64,000 bases of DNA, taken from NCBI GenBank assembly GCA_965240325.2, contig OZ251229.1:2836836-2900835 (forward strand). The letters run 5' to 3'. Below are positions 22,101 through 31,065 of this stretch, in pieces. The number at the start of each line of letters is the position of its first letter. The first letter of the stretch is position 1. The notes under the pieces were generated by a model, which ran no database searches, had not been told where the DNA came from, and was given only the letters and a program-made list of their open reading frames with translations. This DNA comes from Rebecca billardiae RCC1528. Its lineage: Eukaryota; Haptophyta. The position numbers and the translations under genes were made by a program.

Positions 22101-24216
22101 ATGACAGCATTGGACACGAGGTCAGAGAACGGGATCTCGGCGCGAGTCTCGTCGACCGCCTCGCCCGTCAGCCGCGTGACGAGGCGCACGCGCTGCGCGG
22201 GGTCGGGGTGGGGGCTCGGGGCGGGGCGTGAGGGTGAGGGTTGGGCGTGGCGTCGGCTCGTCAGCCCAGCCCACGCGGCGCGCCGTGCGGCGTGAGCGCG
22301 CGCGCGCGGCGCGGCGCCGGCCGGCACGCACGCTTGCGCAGCAGCCAACGTGGTGCGCTCCGGGCGCGCCGCCGCCGCCGCCGCGCAGCCGCCCCCGCCC
22401 TGCGCGCGCACGCAGCCCAACGCCCACACCCCGCGCACGCGCGCGCGCGCGCCGCACCTGCGCGAGGTACGTCGCGAGCTGGCGGAAAAAGGGACCAATG
22501 ATCGTCGGCTGCTGCGCGAGCGTTTTCTCAATAAATTGCGCCGAAATGGAATAGACCTCGACCGTGGCGGACTCGGCGACGATGGACGCCATGGCCTTCT
22601 CGCCCGAGAGGAGGGACATCTCGCAGAAGTACGCGCCGGTGTGCAGCGTGTGCACGCGCACCGCCTCCACCCGGCCCATCACCGACCGCGCCTTGAGCAC
22701 CGACACGGTCCCGTTAGCGATCTGGAAGAGGCGGTGTGGCGCCGAGCCCTCCGTCACGATTGCGTCGCCCTTCGAGTAGGTGTGGTGCTGCGCGCCCGCG
22801 AGGAGCACCTGCGCGCAGCACGCACGCGGCGCCGCGCGGAAGGGGGCGCGAGATGCGCGGCCGGGGGCGGGGGGGGCTTCGGCTCAGCCGCCGCGCCCGT
22901 CGCTCGCGCGGCTGAGGGCCGCCGCGCGCGGCGCGGCTGCGCTCGGCGCGGCGCGGTGTCGCGCGCGCGCGGTCGCGCGCGCGCGGCCAGCGGTCGGCGC
23001 GCGCGCGCACCCGCAGCGCGTCCTCCTCGCCCTTCTTCGCGGCCGCGCCCGACGCGGAGCCGGGCGCAGCGTCCTGGTCGTCGTCCAGCTCCGAGTCGTC
23101 CGTGTCCGCCACCTCGGCGCCCGCCGCGCCGCCGGCAGCGCGGCTCGGCGCCGCGGCCGCGCCGCCGTCGTCGTCGTCGCCGCCGCCGTCTTCGCCGACG
23201 GTGCCGAGCGCGCCGGCGGCGATGGAGGGGCGGTGCGGGTCGGCGGCGTACTTGGAGAGCCGCCGGTTCGAGCCGTTCGCCAGCGTGCCCGCCGCCTGCG
23301 CCTTGAGCAGCTTCTGCCGCGCCGCCTCGAGCACCGTCCAGATCTCAAGAGACTCCTCAGACGCCACCGTGAGCTTGGTCGGCGCGCCGCCCGCGCCGAG
23401 CGGCGCGCAGAGGAGGGCGACGGTGCCGCCGTTCGGGTCGTGCGCGACCTTCTCGACGTCGGCGAGCAGCACGCTTTCCGCGTGCGTCAGCGCGAGCACG
23501 CGCGCGAGGAAGCCCACGTGCGCCTCGAAGACGAAGAGCGTGCCGCGCACCTTGAGACCGTGCAGCTTGACGACCACGCAGACGCCGTCGTACGCCGCGA
23601 CGAACGCCTCGTGGTCGGGGACGCCGAAGCGGCTGCGCTGCTTGCGCAGCTGCTTGGCGGTGAGCTCCTTGCTCAGGTGCCCCACCGGCGCGGGCGCCGA
23701 CGACGCCTCGCGCGTCTCCGCCGCCGTGCGCGCGACCGCGCGCAGCCGGCGCGCGAGCGAGACAGACACATAGCGATAGAACGCACCGGCGAGGTGCGGC
23801 GCGGCGTCGAGCTCCTTGCGCAGCGTGGCCTTGGGCACGCGGTCGATCTCGGCCACGTCCGAGTCCACCACGCACGAGGCGCACGGCGGGATCCGCGCGT
23901 CGAGGAACGAGAGCTCACCCATCACGTCGCCCGGCTGCAGCGTGAGCAACGTCGCGCCCGGCCCCTTCTCGACGCGCACGACGCCGCTGGCGAGGCGGTA
24001 GACGTAGTCGGAGGCCTGGCCGTCGACGATGACGACGTCGTTGTGCGCGTACCGCACGCGCGTCGCGATCGACGAGAGCATCTCCATCCACGCCTCGCCC
24101 TCGGCGCCCTTGGCGGCGCCGCCGCCAAACTCGACGCGCGAGTGCCGCGCGCTGCCGGCGTCGGCGCGCGGCGCGCCGAGCGCGGCGTGCGGCGGCGCGG
24201 CGTGTGCGATCTTCAT
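19198..24216 (-). CDS. RGS-containing AGC-type protein kinase with two cyclic-nucleotide-binding-like domains and a GRAM-like domain (1051 aa)
   Basis: Spliced minus-strand gene. Exons in coding order: 24216-23011, 22808-22458, 22192-21545, 21129-20888, 20577-20360, 20124-20030, 19848-19675, 19419-19198. All donors are GTGCG and all acceptors CAG; the frame closes and the 20360/20124 splice rebuilds the APE motif (MAPE). Domains: cNMP-binding fold A ~55-130; GRAM-like ~198-300; Ala/Asp-rich linker; cNMP-binding fold B ~403-500; RGS-like helices ~535-705 ending FAPF-x2-S as in GRKs; kinase ~718-990 with glycine loop GEGYEG, Lys748, YRDLKPAN (845-851), DMG (864-866) in place of DFG; then an AGC C-tail. 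Serine/threonine kinase, probably membrane-linked signalling. Both phosphate-binding cassettes (GELSFL..PPCASC and CEMSLLSGEKAMAS) lack the arginine that binds the cyclic phosphate. Met1 was chosen because the upstream extension runs into the divergent gene's promoter. Confidence 0.85.
20127..20196. repeat. Interstitial telomere-type (TTAGGG)n repeat at the 3' end of a kinase intron
   Basis: The plus strand reads degenerate TTAGGG/TTAGGGG units. On the transcribed strand this gives CCCTAACCCTAACCCAG directly before the exon at 20124, so the repeat supplies the pyrimidine tract and several CTAAC branch-site-like motifs. Confidence 0.9.
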
Positions 24217-24652
24217 CGGCGGGCGGGGCCGGCGGCTGCGCGGGCGCGTCCGGCGGGGTGCGGCTCCGGACGGGCGGGAGGCGCGCGCGCGCGTGTGGGC
24301 GCGAGCTCGCTGGTGGGCTGCGGGCTCCCGGTGGCAGCTTGCTTGCAGTTTGTGGCGCGGCTTATGGGATCGACAAAGGTCGTTACTGCCACCGTATGTA
24401 TGCGGGTAATGCCTATTCATCAGCCCATTCATCAGCGCCACCGCGACGAAGCGGCGCTGGTCAGCAGGCGAGTGCGCAGCGGCAAGACCGATGGAAACGA
24501 ACTTAGTGGAGCGCTCGCCCCCCACCGGACCGTCGTCGTCCGTGGGTCGTCTTGTCAAGCCCCGGACAGACACGCCCTCCAAAACCGGTCATGCGCGCGA
24601 CGAACCGCGCGGGCGGCATCGTCGGGCCGCCGCCGTGATTGTGCGCACCCTC
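24217..24652. promoter_or_regulatory. Shared 5' region between kinase and GH9 genes
   Basis: 436 bp separate two divergent start codons. 24360-24440 is less GC-rich (CAAAGGTCGTTACTGCCACC). No TATA box was recognised. Confidence 0.4.
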
Positions 24653-27228
24653 ATGGCAGTGGGGCCGGCAGCGGCGGCACGGCGCGCGCTCGCGCGCGGC
24701 GCGGCGGGCGCGCTCGCGCTCGCGCTCGCGTGCGCGGCGGGCGGGGGCAAGATGTACATCAACACCGTCGGGTACACGCCCGACGCGCCCAAGCTCGCCA
24801 CCGTCGAGCACAAGTGGTGCGACGCGCAATCGGACTTCAAGGTGATGCGCGCGGGCGCGCCCGCCGACGACGCGCCCGTGCTGTCGGGGAAGCTGACGCC
24901 GATCCCGGGGGCGAAGGACATGTGCCGGGCGGACTTCTCCGAGCTGCGCACGCCGGGCAACTACACGCTCGTCGCCGTCGACCTCGCCTCCTCCAGCCCG
25001 TTCGAGGTGTCGCCCGCCGCGGTCAACCGGGTGTTCCGCATGGCGATGGAGGGCTTCTGGCTGGCGCGGTGCGGGATGGACGTGCCCGTGCTGCCGCGCT
25101 CGGCCGACATCGTGACCACCTCGTACACCGGCCGCCCCTTCGCACACGCCAACTGCCACCGCGAGGACGGCTGGGTCGACGCCAAGCACACGCACGAGCA
25201 CGTGCCTGAGTCTGAGAACGGCGGCGAGCGGTACAAGAACGGCACGGGCGGGTGGCACGACGCGGGGGACTACGGGAAGTACTCGGTGAACACGGGGTTC
25301 ACGCTCGGCGTGCTCATGTTCGGCTGGGAGCACTGGGGCGAGCGCATCGGCTGCGCCGACCTCGGGCTGCGCGGCGCGCTCGAGGCGGCCGCGCACGGCG
25401 CCCACGGCCACGCCCACTCGCCCGCGCCCTCTGAGCTCTCGTCCGGATCGCGGCTCCCGGACTATCTGGACGAGACGCGGTGGGGGATGGCGTGGCTGCT
25501 CAAGATGCAGAAGGACGACGGCACCGTCTACCACAAGCTCACGCCCAAGGGCTTCGCCTCCTTCGGCGACGTGCCCGAGGCCGATCCCTCGCGCCGCTAC
25601 TACTCGCCGTGGTCGACGTCGGCGACCGGCAACGTCGCCTCGACGGGCGCGCAGTGCGCGCGCGTGTTCCGCTCGCACGACTCGAAGCTGGCGGACGCGT
25701 GCCTCGCCGCGGCGAAGCGCGCGTGGACCGCGCTCGAGGCGCACCCCGAGGAGGTCAAGCCCGACCTCAGCGCCTTTGGCACCGGTGCGCGCACGCGCAG
25801 TGCGCGCGCGCGCCCCTCCGCGCGCGGCGCCGGCCGCGCCGGCACCGCGCTCGCCGCTCACCCGCCGCGGCCGCCCGCGCGCGCGCGCGCGCGCCGCGCG
25901 GCGGCGGTGCTCGCAGGCACGTACGTGATGTTCGAGAACCCGGAGTGGGACGACGGCATCCGCATCTGGGCCGCGATGGAGCTGTACGAGACCACGGGCG
26001 ACCAGAAGTATCTTCACGCGGGCGAGGCTCTGATCCGAAAGCTCAACCGGCCAGCGGCCGAGTGCGGCAGCATGCCTCAGCCGTCCGGGTGCAAGGTGGC
26101 GGACCAGCTGGACTGGGACGAGCAGCGCAACCTGGGGATGCTGCGGTACGCCACGCTGAGCAGCAGCAAGAACCGCGACGAGCAGCTCTACCGCGAGGTC
26201 GTCGAGAGCTTCCGGGTGCGCCGCCCCGCCGCGGCGGCCGCGGTGGCGCGCGCGCGCGCGCCGCGCCGCGACGGCCGCGCTGAGCCAGCCGTGTGCCCAC
26301 GCGCGCCCACGCCGCGCCCGCCGCGCCGCGCGCCGCGCCGCGCCGCCGGCGTGCAGGTGGTCACGTCGGGGATGGTCGATCGGCAGCGCCGCGACGCGTA
26401 CGCCGACACGCTCGCCGGCTTCACCAAGTGGGGCGTCAACGGCGAGGCCGCGCGGCAGACCCTTGTCCTGCACGCCGCCGAGAAAGTTCTCGGAAGCAAC
26501 CGCACGCTCGTGGACGCGCAGTTCAACCAGCTGTCGCACCTGCTCGGGCTGAACATGTACGGCCGGTCGTACGTGACGCACCTGGGGCACGAGCCGCCGC
26601 TGCACCCGCACCACCGGCCGAGCATGGTGTACAAGGACCCGTGGCCCGGATACCTCGTCGGCGGGCCCAACTCGGGTGCGGCGGCCCGGCCGGCGCGCCG
26701 GCGCGCGCACACCGACGCGCGCCGACGCGCGCGCGCGCGCGCGCGCACGCGCGGACGCGCGCCGCCCTCACGCGCGGCGGCCGCCGGCACCCGCGACGCG
26801 CGGCAGGCTGGAAGGACGCGTGGCTCGCGTTCCGCTCGAACGAGGTGGCGATCAACTGGAACGCCGGACTCGCCTACGCCGCCGCGCGCTGGTTCACCTG
26901 CGACGCGGGAAAGTACGCGGGCAGCGGCGGCGCGAGCGCGCACCCGGCACAACTGGCGGCGCGCCGCCCGACCGAGGAGCCGCCGGCGGCTGGCGGCGAG
27001 GGCGGCGGGCATCGGCGGCGGCACAGGCACGAGGACGAGGGCTCGGCGCGGGAGGAGGAGGACGACCACGCGCGGCGCGAGCGGCACGAGCGACACAGGC
27101 GGCACGACGAAGCTAACGAACCGCCCGGCGCCGCCGACGCTCACGACAACGAGGCGGGCGGCGGGCGGAGCAAGCGCGACTTGAAGCGCGAGGCGCGGCA
27201 CGCGCGGCACCACCGGGGCGAGGACTGA
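24653..27228 (+). CDS. Glycoside hydrolase family 9 (endoglucanase-type), secreted (723 aa)
   Basis: Exons 24653-25784, 25917-26215, 26357-26675, 26807-27228; donors GTGCG, acceptors CAG, and the total is 724 codons including the stop. The first two introns are multiples of three without stops, so they read through. Residues 1-30 are a signal peptide. A CelD_N-like beta domain (~33-125, starting KMYINTVGYTPDAPK) precedes the (alpha/alpha)6 catalytic domain. Family marks: GGWHDAGDYGKYSVN holding the catalytic base aspartates, the YVTHLG...HPHHRPS loop, GGPNSG split by the third intron, and NEVAINWNA holding the proton-donor glutamate. GH9 enzymes hydrolyse beta-1,4-glucan with inversion. The last ~80 residues are a hydrophilic His/Arg/Glu/Asp tail unlike other GH9 proteins. 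Start at MAVGPAAAARR was chosen for the signal peptide; an upstream in-frame ATG at 24491 is less likely. Confidence 0.88.
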
Positions 27229-27491
27229 GCCTGAGGCAGGTGCAGCGGCGGCGGCGGGGGCGCGGAGAGGCGCGCGGCTGGGCGGGGGCGGGGGCAGGCG
27301 TGCCGCCATGCCGTCCGGGCATCAGCCGTCGTCGCGCCGAGCCGCGCGGCGCTCGGCCGTTGCCCTTGCAAGCGGCTTGCCATTGGGCTTGGCTGCGCAT
27401 GATGCGCAACATTAAATTATATATATAAGCTGTTAGTGTTACGACTGCTCCGACGACAGCAGTCTTCTAGCAGCCGTCGTCGTCATCTATA

Positions 27492-27541
<50 letters not shown>

Positions 27542-27787
27542 TATGATGACTCAGATATCGATGGCAACACTGCAGTGCCAGACTCAGCAGACTCTCACCC
27601 AGACACTGCGACTCTGCTGAGTCTGAGGCCGGTGCCCTTGGGCTTGGCCTGCGTCCCGCCTACTAGTACTGCTACTGCCTCCGCGCCTGGCTACTGCGCC
27701 CGCCGCCGACTGGCCGCATCACTCATCAGCGCCGGCCAGCGCGCCGGCGGGCGCGGCGGGCCGCGTGGCAGCTGGCAGACTGCTCGC
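27229..27787. other. Intergenic region between convergent genes, with (TA)n at 27495-27539
   Basis: AT-rich from 27405 to 27550 including a long TA dinucleotide run; otherwise nothing recognised. It lies between the 3' ends of the GH9 and NOXRED1-like genes, so it probably holds both polyadenylation regions. Confidence 0.6.
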
Positions 27788-29089
27788 TCACGCGAGCAGC
27801 ACCGAGCCCTTGCGCTCGGCCGCGCGCTTGGTGAAGTCCCCGCCGCCCGGCCCGCCGCCGCCCGCCGCCGCGGCCGCCGCCTCCTCCTGCTGCGCCAGCC
27901 CCTGCTTGAAGACGGTGTGCAGCTGCGCGCAGACGGCGCTCAGGTTGGCGCGCGCGGTGGAGACGAGCGCCGCCTTGGACGCGGCGACGCGCTGCTCGCT
28001 CGCGCGCGTCGTCGCGTGCTGCGTCGCCAGCTCGGCCGCGCTCTGCCCAAAGTGCGGCGCCTGCCGCGCCTTGGCGGCAGCCGCGGCGGCGGCGGCCGAG
28101 CCTTCCTCCAGATCCTCAAGTCCGGTGGGGTTGGCGGAAGTCCGGCCGTCGAGCAGGTCGACGGCGCCGACGAGCTGCTCGGTGGACATCTGCCCGCCGA
28201 GCACCGCCTTCAGGCAGATCAGCGTGCGCTCCTCCGCCTCCGCCTCCAGCCCGTGCAGCGCCGCGTCGAGCGCAGCCGTGAGCGCCAGCGCCCACTCGTT
28301 ACTCACGTGAGTAGCGGCGAGCTCTATCACGTGCTGCGCCCCGTGCAGCAGCTGCGAGGCCATCGAGACGGCGGAGGTGGTGCTGCCCGCCGCGACGCGC
28401 TCGATGTCCAGCTCGTCGCGCAGCCGCACCGCGTCCACCGAGCTCGCGTGGATCGCCGCGCGCCCGGGGAAGAGCGCGCGCAGCTTGCGCGTCGGCAGGC
28501 CGGCCGCCAGCACGACGACGAGCGTCTGCGGACGGATCTCGTGCCGGATGGCGGTGGCGATGGCGGGGAGCTGCGGCGGGAGGACGGCGATGAAGAGGAC
28601 GTTCACGTCGCGCGCGACGCCCGCGTTGTCGAACGACACCGTCGCGCCCTGCGACGAGAGGTCGGTGCAGCGCGAGACCGTGCGCGTCGAGATTGCAATC
28701 TCGGACGGCTGCGTGAGCCCCGCGTCCAGCAGCGTCTGGAGGACGGTGCGGCCGACCATGCCGCAGCCGATCATGCCGACGCGCATCGAAGGGGGCATCT
28801 CGGGCGACTGGTTCACGTACCCCTGCCCCGCCGACGCGTTCGCCGAGCGGTACTGCTGCAGCCGCTTCTTCCACGTGTGCGGGTGCTTGTCGATCACGCG
28901 CGCGGTCGCGAGCTCCTGCACGCAGCGGAAGGCGTACGTGACGAAGAGGCAGTGCGTGGCGACGACGGCCTTGATCGCGTGCGCCGCGAGGTAGTGCGGG
29001 AAGATCTCGGGGTCCACGCGCCGGTCGATCGGCACGAGCTTGAGCCCCTTGCGCAGCTCGGCCGCGAGCTTCTCGTCCAGCTCCGCCAT
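27788..29089 (-). CDS. NOXRED1-like NADP-dependent oxidoreductase (pyrroline-5-carboxylate reductase fold)
   Basis: 433 residues, one exon. An N-terminal helical segment (LRKGLKLVPIDRRVDPE...) precedes a Rossmann dinucleotide site MRVGMIGCGMVGRTVL at about residue 100. This is followed by the STRT segment after strand beta-2, which in the P5CR family contacts the NADP phosphate, then VLFIAVLPPQLP, LVVVLAAGLPT and a helical C-terminal half. It matches NOXRED1/P5CR-like proteins rather than true proline-biosynthetic P5CR because of the long N- and C-terminal extensions; the substrate is unknown. The C-terminal 120 residues are Ala-rich and helical. Start MAELDEKL was chosen over an upstream Arg-rich extension. 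A GAGATTGCAATCTC palindrome (28689-28702) encodes EIAIS in the NADP loop. It shares a 166-bp divergent promoter with the GTPase gene. Confidence 0.75.
   Translation of the reverse strand: MAELDEKLAAELRKGLKLVPIDRRVDPEIFPHYLAAHAIKAVVATHCLFVTYAFRCVQELATARVIDKHPHTWKKRLQQYRSANASAGQGYVNQSPEMPPSMRVGMIGCGMVGRTVLQTLLDAGLTQPSEIAISTRTVSRCTDLSSQGATVSFDNAGVARDVNVLFIAVLPPQLPAIATAIRHEIRPQTLVVVLAAGLPTRKLRALFPGRAAIHASSVDAVRLRDELDIERVAAGSTTSAVSMASQLLHGAQHVIELAATHVSNEWALALTAALDAALHGLEAEAEERTLICLKAVLGGQMSTEQLVGAVDLLDGRTSANPTGLEDLEEGSAAAAAAAAKARQAPHFGQSAAELATQHATTRASEQRVAASKAALVSTARANLSAVCAQLHTVFKQGLAQQEEAAAAAAGGGGPGGGDFTKRAAERKGSVLLA
28689..28702. repeat. Palindrome GAGATTGCAATCTC (in NOXRED1-like gene)
   Basis: A perfect 14-bp palindrome, extended to 16 by flanking C and G. 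It uses A/T-ending codons (ATT GCA) in a gene otherwise dominated by G/C-ending codons. It recurs at 41902 and at 60089 and 60113. Confidence 0.9.
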
Positions 29090-29255
29090 CGCGAAAAGAG
29101 CCGCGCTGCTTGATAACGGTCGTCGTCGGCGGGCGCCCAAGCGGGCGCATTGTCATCAGCGTTTTCCGTCCCCCAGGAAAAACAATTCCCCTGCGATTTT
29201 CCGTGCACCGCCGCGCCTGGCGTGCCGCGTGGCCGGCCACGGAAGGCGGGCAGCA
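29090..29255. promoter_or_regulatory. Shared 5' region of NOXRED1-like and MTG1-like genes
   Basis: 166 bp between divergent starts, with an AT-richer stretch GGAAAAACAATTCCCCTGC near 29176. A bidirectional promoter is inferred from spacing alone. Confidence 0.45.
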
Positions 29256-30524
29256 ATGGGCGCGCCCAAGCGATCGCGCCTGGCGCTCAACCTGCTGTGG
29301 CAGGCGGCGGTGCCGCTGGCGCGCGGCGCGGCGCCGTGGGCGCCGTGGCCCCTCGCGCCGGGCAGCGTCGGCGCGCCGCTCGGTGGGCGCAGGCCCGTCG
29401 CGCGCGCCGCCGCGCTCATGAGCGCCGCGCCGCCCGGCGCGCGCGGCGCGCGAAGCGGCGCGCGCGAGGCCACCGAGGCGTGGGAGTGGCGCCCCGTGAT
29501 CTCGTGGTACCCGGGGCACATCGCGCGGGCGGAGAAGCAGCTGCTCGACATGCTCAAGATGGTCGACGTCGTGATCGAGCTCCGCGACTCGCGCATCCCG
29601 ACCGCGACGCACCACCCGCTGATCACGCAGTGGGTGGGCTCGCGCGGGCACGTCCTCGTCATGAACCGGATGGACGCGGTGCCGACGTCGGTCGTGCAGG
29701 ACTGGAGCCGGCACTTCGAGGCGGAGGGCGTCGAGGCGCACTGGGTCAACGCGCGCGACGGCAAGGGCGTCGACGCCGCCAAGCGCGCCATCCTGCGCGC
29801 GGGCGCGCACGTGAACGCCAAGCGCAAGCGCAAGGGTCTGCTGCCGAGAGCGGTGCGCGCGTGTGTGCTCGGGTTCCCCAACGTGGGCAAGTCGGCGCTG
29901 ATCAACCGGCTGGTCGGACGCGCGAAGCTCAAGTCGGAGAACCGCGCCGGCGTCACGCGCTCCTTCGCCTGGGCCGCCGTCGGCGGCGCGAAGGCGCGGC
30001 GCGTCGGGCGCGCGTCGGCCGGAGGCGGCACTTCCCAGCTCGAGCTGCTTGATACTCCTGGCATCATCCCGGCGCGGCAGGTGAGCCAGCGCGCGGCGTA
30101 CATGCTCGCGGTGTGCGACGACATCGGCGCCGCGGCGTACGACTCGTACGCCGTCGCGCTCACCCTGCTCGCCGAGCTCCGCGCCGCCGCGCCCGGCTAC
30201 GTGCCCGCGGGCGTGCTCGAGGCGCGGTACGGTTTTGGGCTGGGCGAAGAGCGTGCGGCGCCCGCGGCGGCGGCGGCGGAGGGCGCGGGCGCGGGCGCGG
30301 AGGCGGAGGCGTGCGGCTCGCCCGAGGCGTTCCTAGCGCGCGTCGCCACCGAGCGCTGCGCCGGCGACCTCGAGCGCGCCACCGTGCAGCTGCTCCAGGA
30401 CTTCCGCTCCGGCCGCCTCGGCACAATCGGCCTCGAGTCGCCGCGCGGCTACTCTGGCGCCGCGGCCGCGCCGGACGACCAAGGGGCGCGCGAGCTGTCC
30501 GCGGCGCGCCGGCGCGGCGGCTGA
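29256..30524 (+). CDS. MTG1/YlqF-type circularly permuted GTPase, organellar ribosome assembly
   Basis: 422 residues, one exon. Motif order is permuted as in YlqF/MTG1: the family mark SWYPGHIARAEKQL (83-96) first, G4 NRMD (137-140, Arg for the usual Lys), then G1 GFPNVGKS (206-213) and G3 DTPG (266-269). YlqF binds the large ribosomal subunit and drives its late maturation; eukaryotic MTG1 does this in mitochondria or plastids. The first ~75 residues are basic and hydrophobic (RLALNLLWQAAVPLARG), consistent with an organelle-targeting presequence. The C-terminal half has an Ala/Gly-rich insert and ends in a helical segment LERATVQLLQDFRSGRLG typical of the family. Upstream in-frame ATGs exist back to 29040, but 29256 leaves room for the divergent promoter. 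Confidence 0.88.
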   Translation: MGAPKRSRLALNLLWQAAVPLARGAAPWAPWPLAPGSVGAPLGGRRPVARAAALMSAAPPGARGARSGAREATEAWEWRPVISWYPGHIARAEKQLLDMLKMVDVVIELRDSRIPTATHHPLITQWVGSRGHVLVMNRMDAVPTSVVQDWSRHFEAEGVEAHWVNARDGKGVDAAKRAILRAGAHVNAKRKRKGLLPRAVRACVLGFPNVGKSALINRLVGRAKLKSENRAGVTRSFAWAAVGGAKARRVGRASAGGGTSQLELLDTPGIIPARQVSQRAAYMLAVCDDIGAAAYDSYAVALTLLAELRAAAPGYVPAGVLEARYGFGLGEERAAPAAAAAEGAGAGAEAEACGSPEAFLARVATERCAGDLERATVQLLQDFRSGRLGTIGLESPRGYSGAAAAPDDQGARELSAARRRGG

Positions 30525-31065
30525 GGCCGTGGCTCGGGCGGGGGGCTGAGGCGGACGCAGCCAGCGCGCGGTGCTGCGCGCTCGGCAGCGCGCTGCCGCG
30601 CCGCCGCTGCGCAGATCGACGACATATGCTGGCGGCGCTTATTTAGCACCTTCGCGATCCGTATCGCGTGTCAGGCTCTGAGACTGAGACTGAGACTGAG
30701 TCTGTCAGTGTCAGTCTGACGTCAAGTCACGTCAACGTGAACGACAACGTCAACGTGCCGAGTAGGATCGAACTCGAAGCCGCTGACCGCCCGCTGGGCC
30801 CCGCCCCGGGCGCGGCCCGGACTGATCACACTCACACTGCGGCTTGTATCATTATATTATATTATATTATATATATATATATGTATCTGTTATCTGATGC
30901 TGCATGTGCCGCCATGTGCATGGCGATGACGAGACATGTGGTCGTGCCGCCCGCCCGCGCGCCAGCGCGCTCGCACTGGCGCTCGCAGTCGCAGATGGTC
31001 GCGGCTCCGCCGCCCCGGCGCCGCCGCATCAGGCTGCGGCCGACAGGCGGCGCGTGGAGCGATGG
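30525..31065. other. Intergenic region between convergent genes
   Basis: 30670-30770 has short direct repeats (GAGACT)n and GTCAACGT units. 30849-30885 is an ATATT/TA microsatellite. No gene is seen. Confidence 0.6.

Noticed and set aside
22780-25209. 809-codon plus-strand frame
   Set aside because: Arg/Ala-rich, crosses the kinase exons and the shared promoter antisense, and has no protein-like motif.
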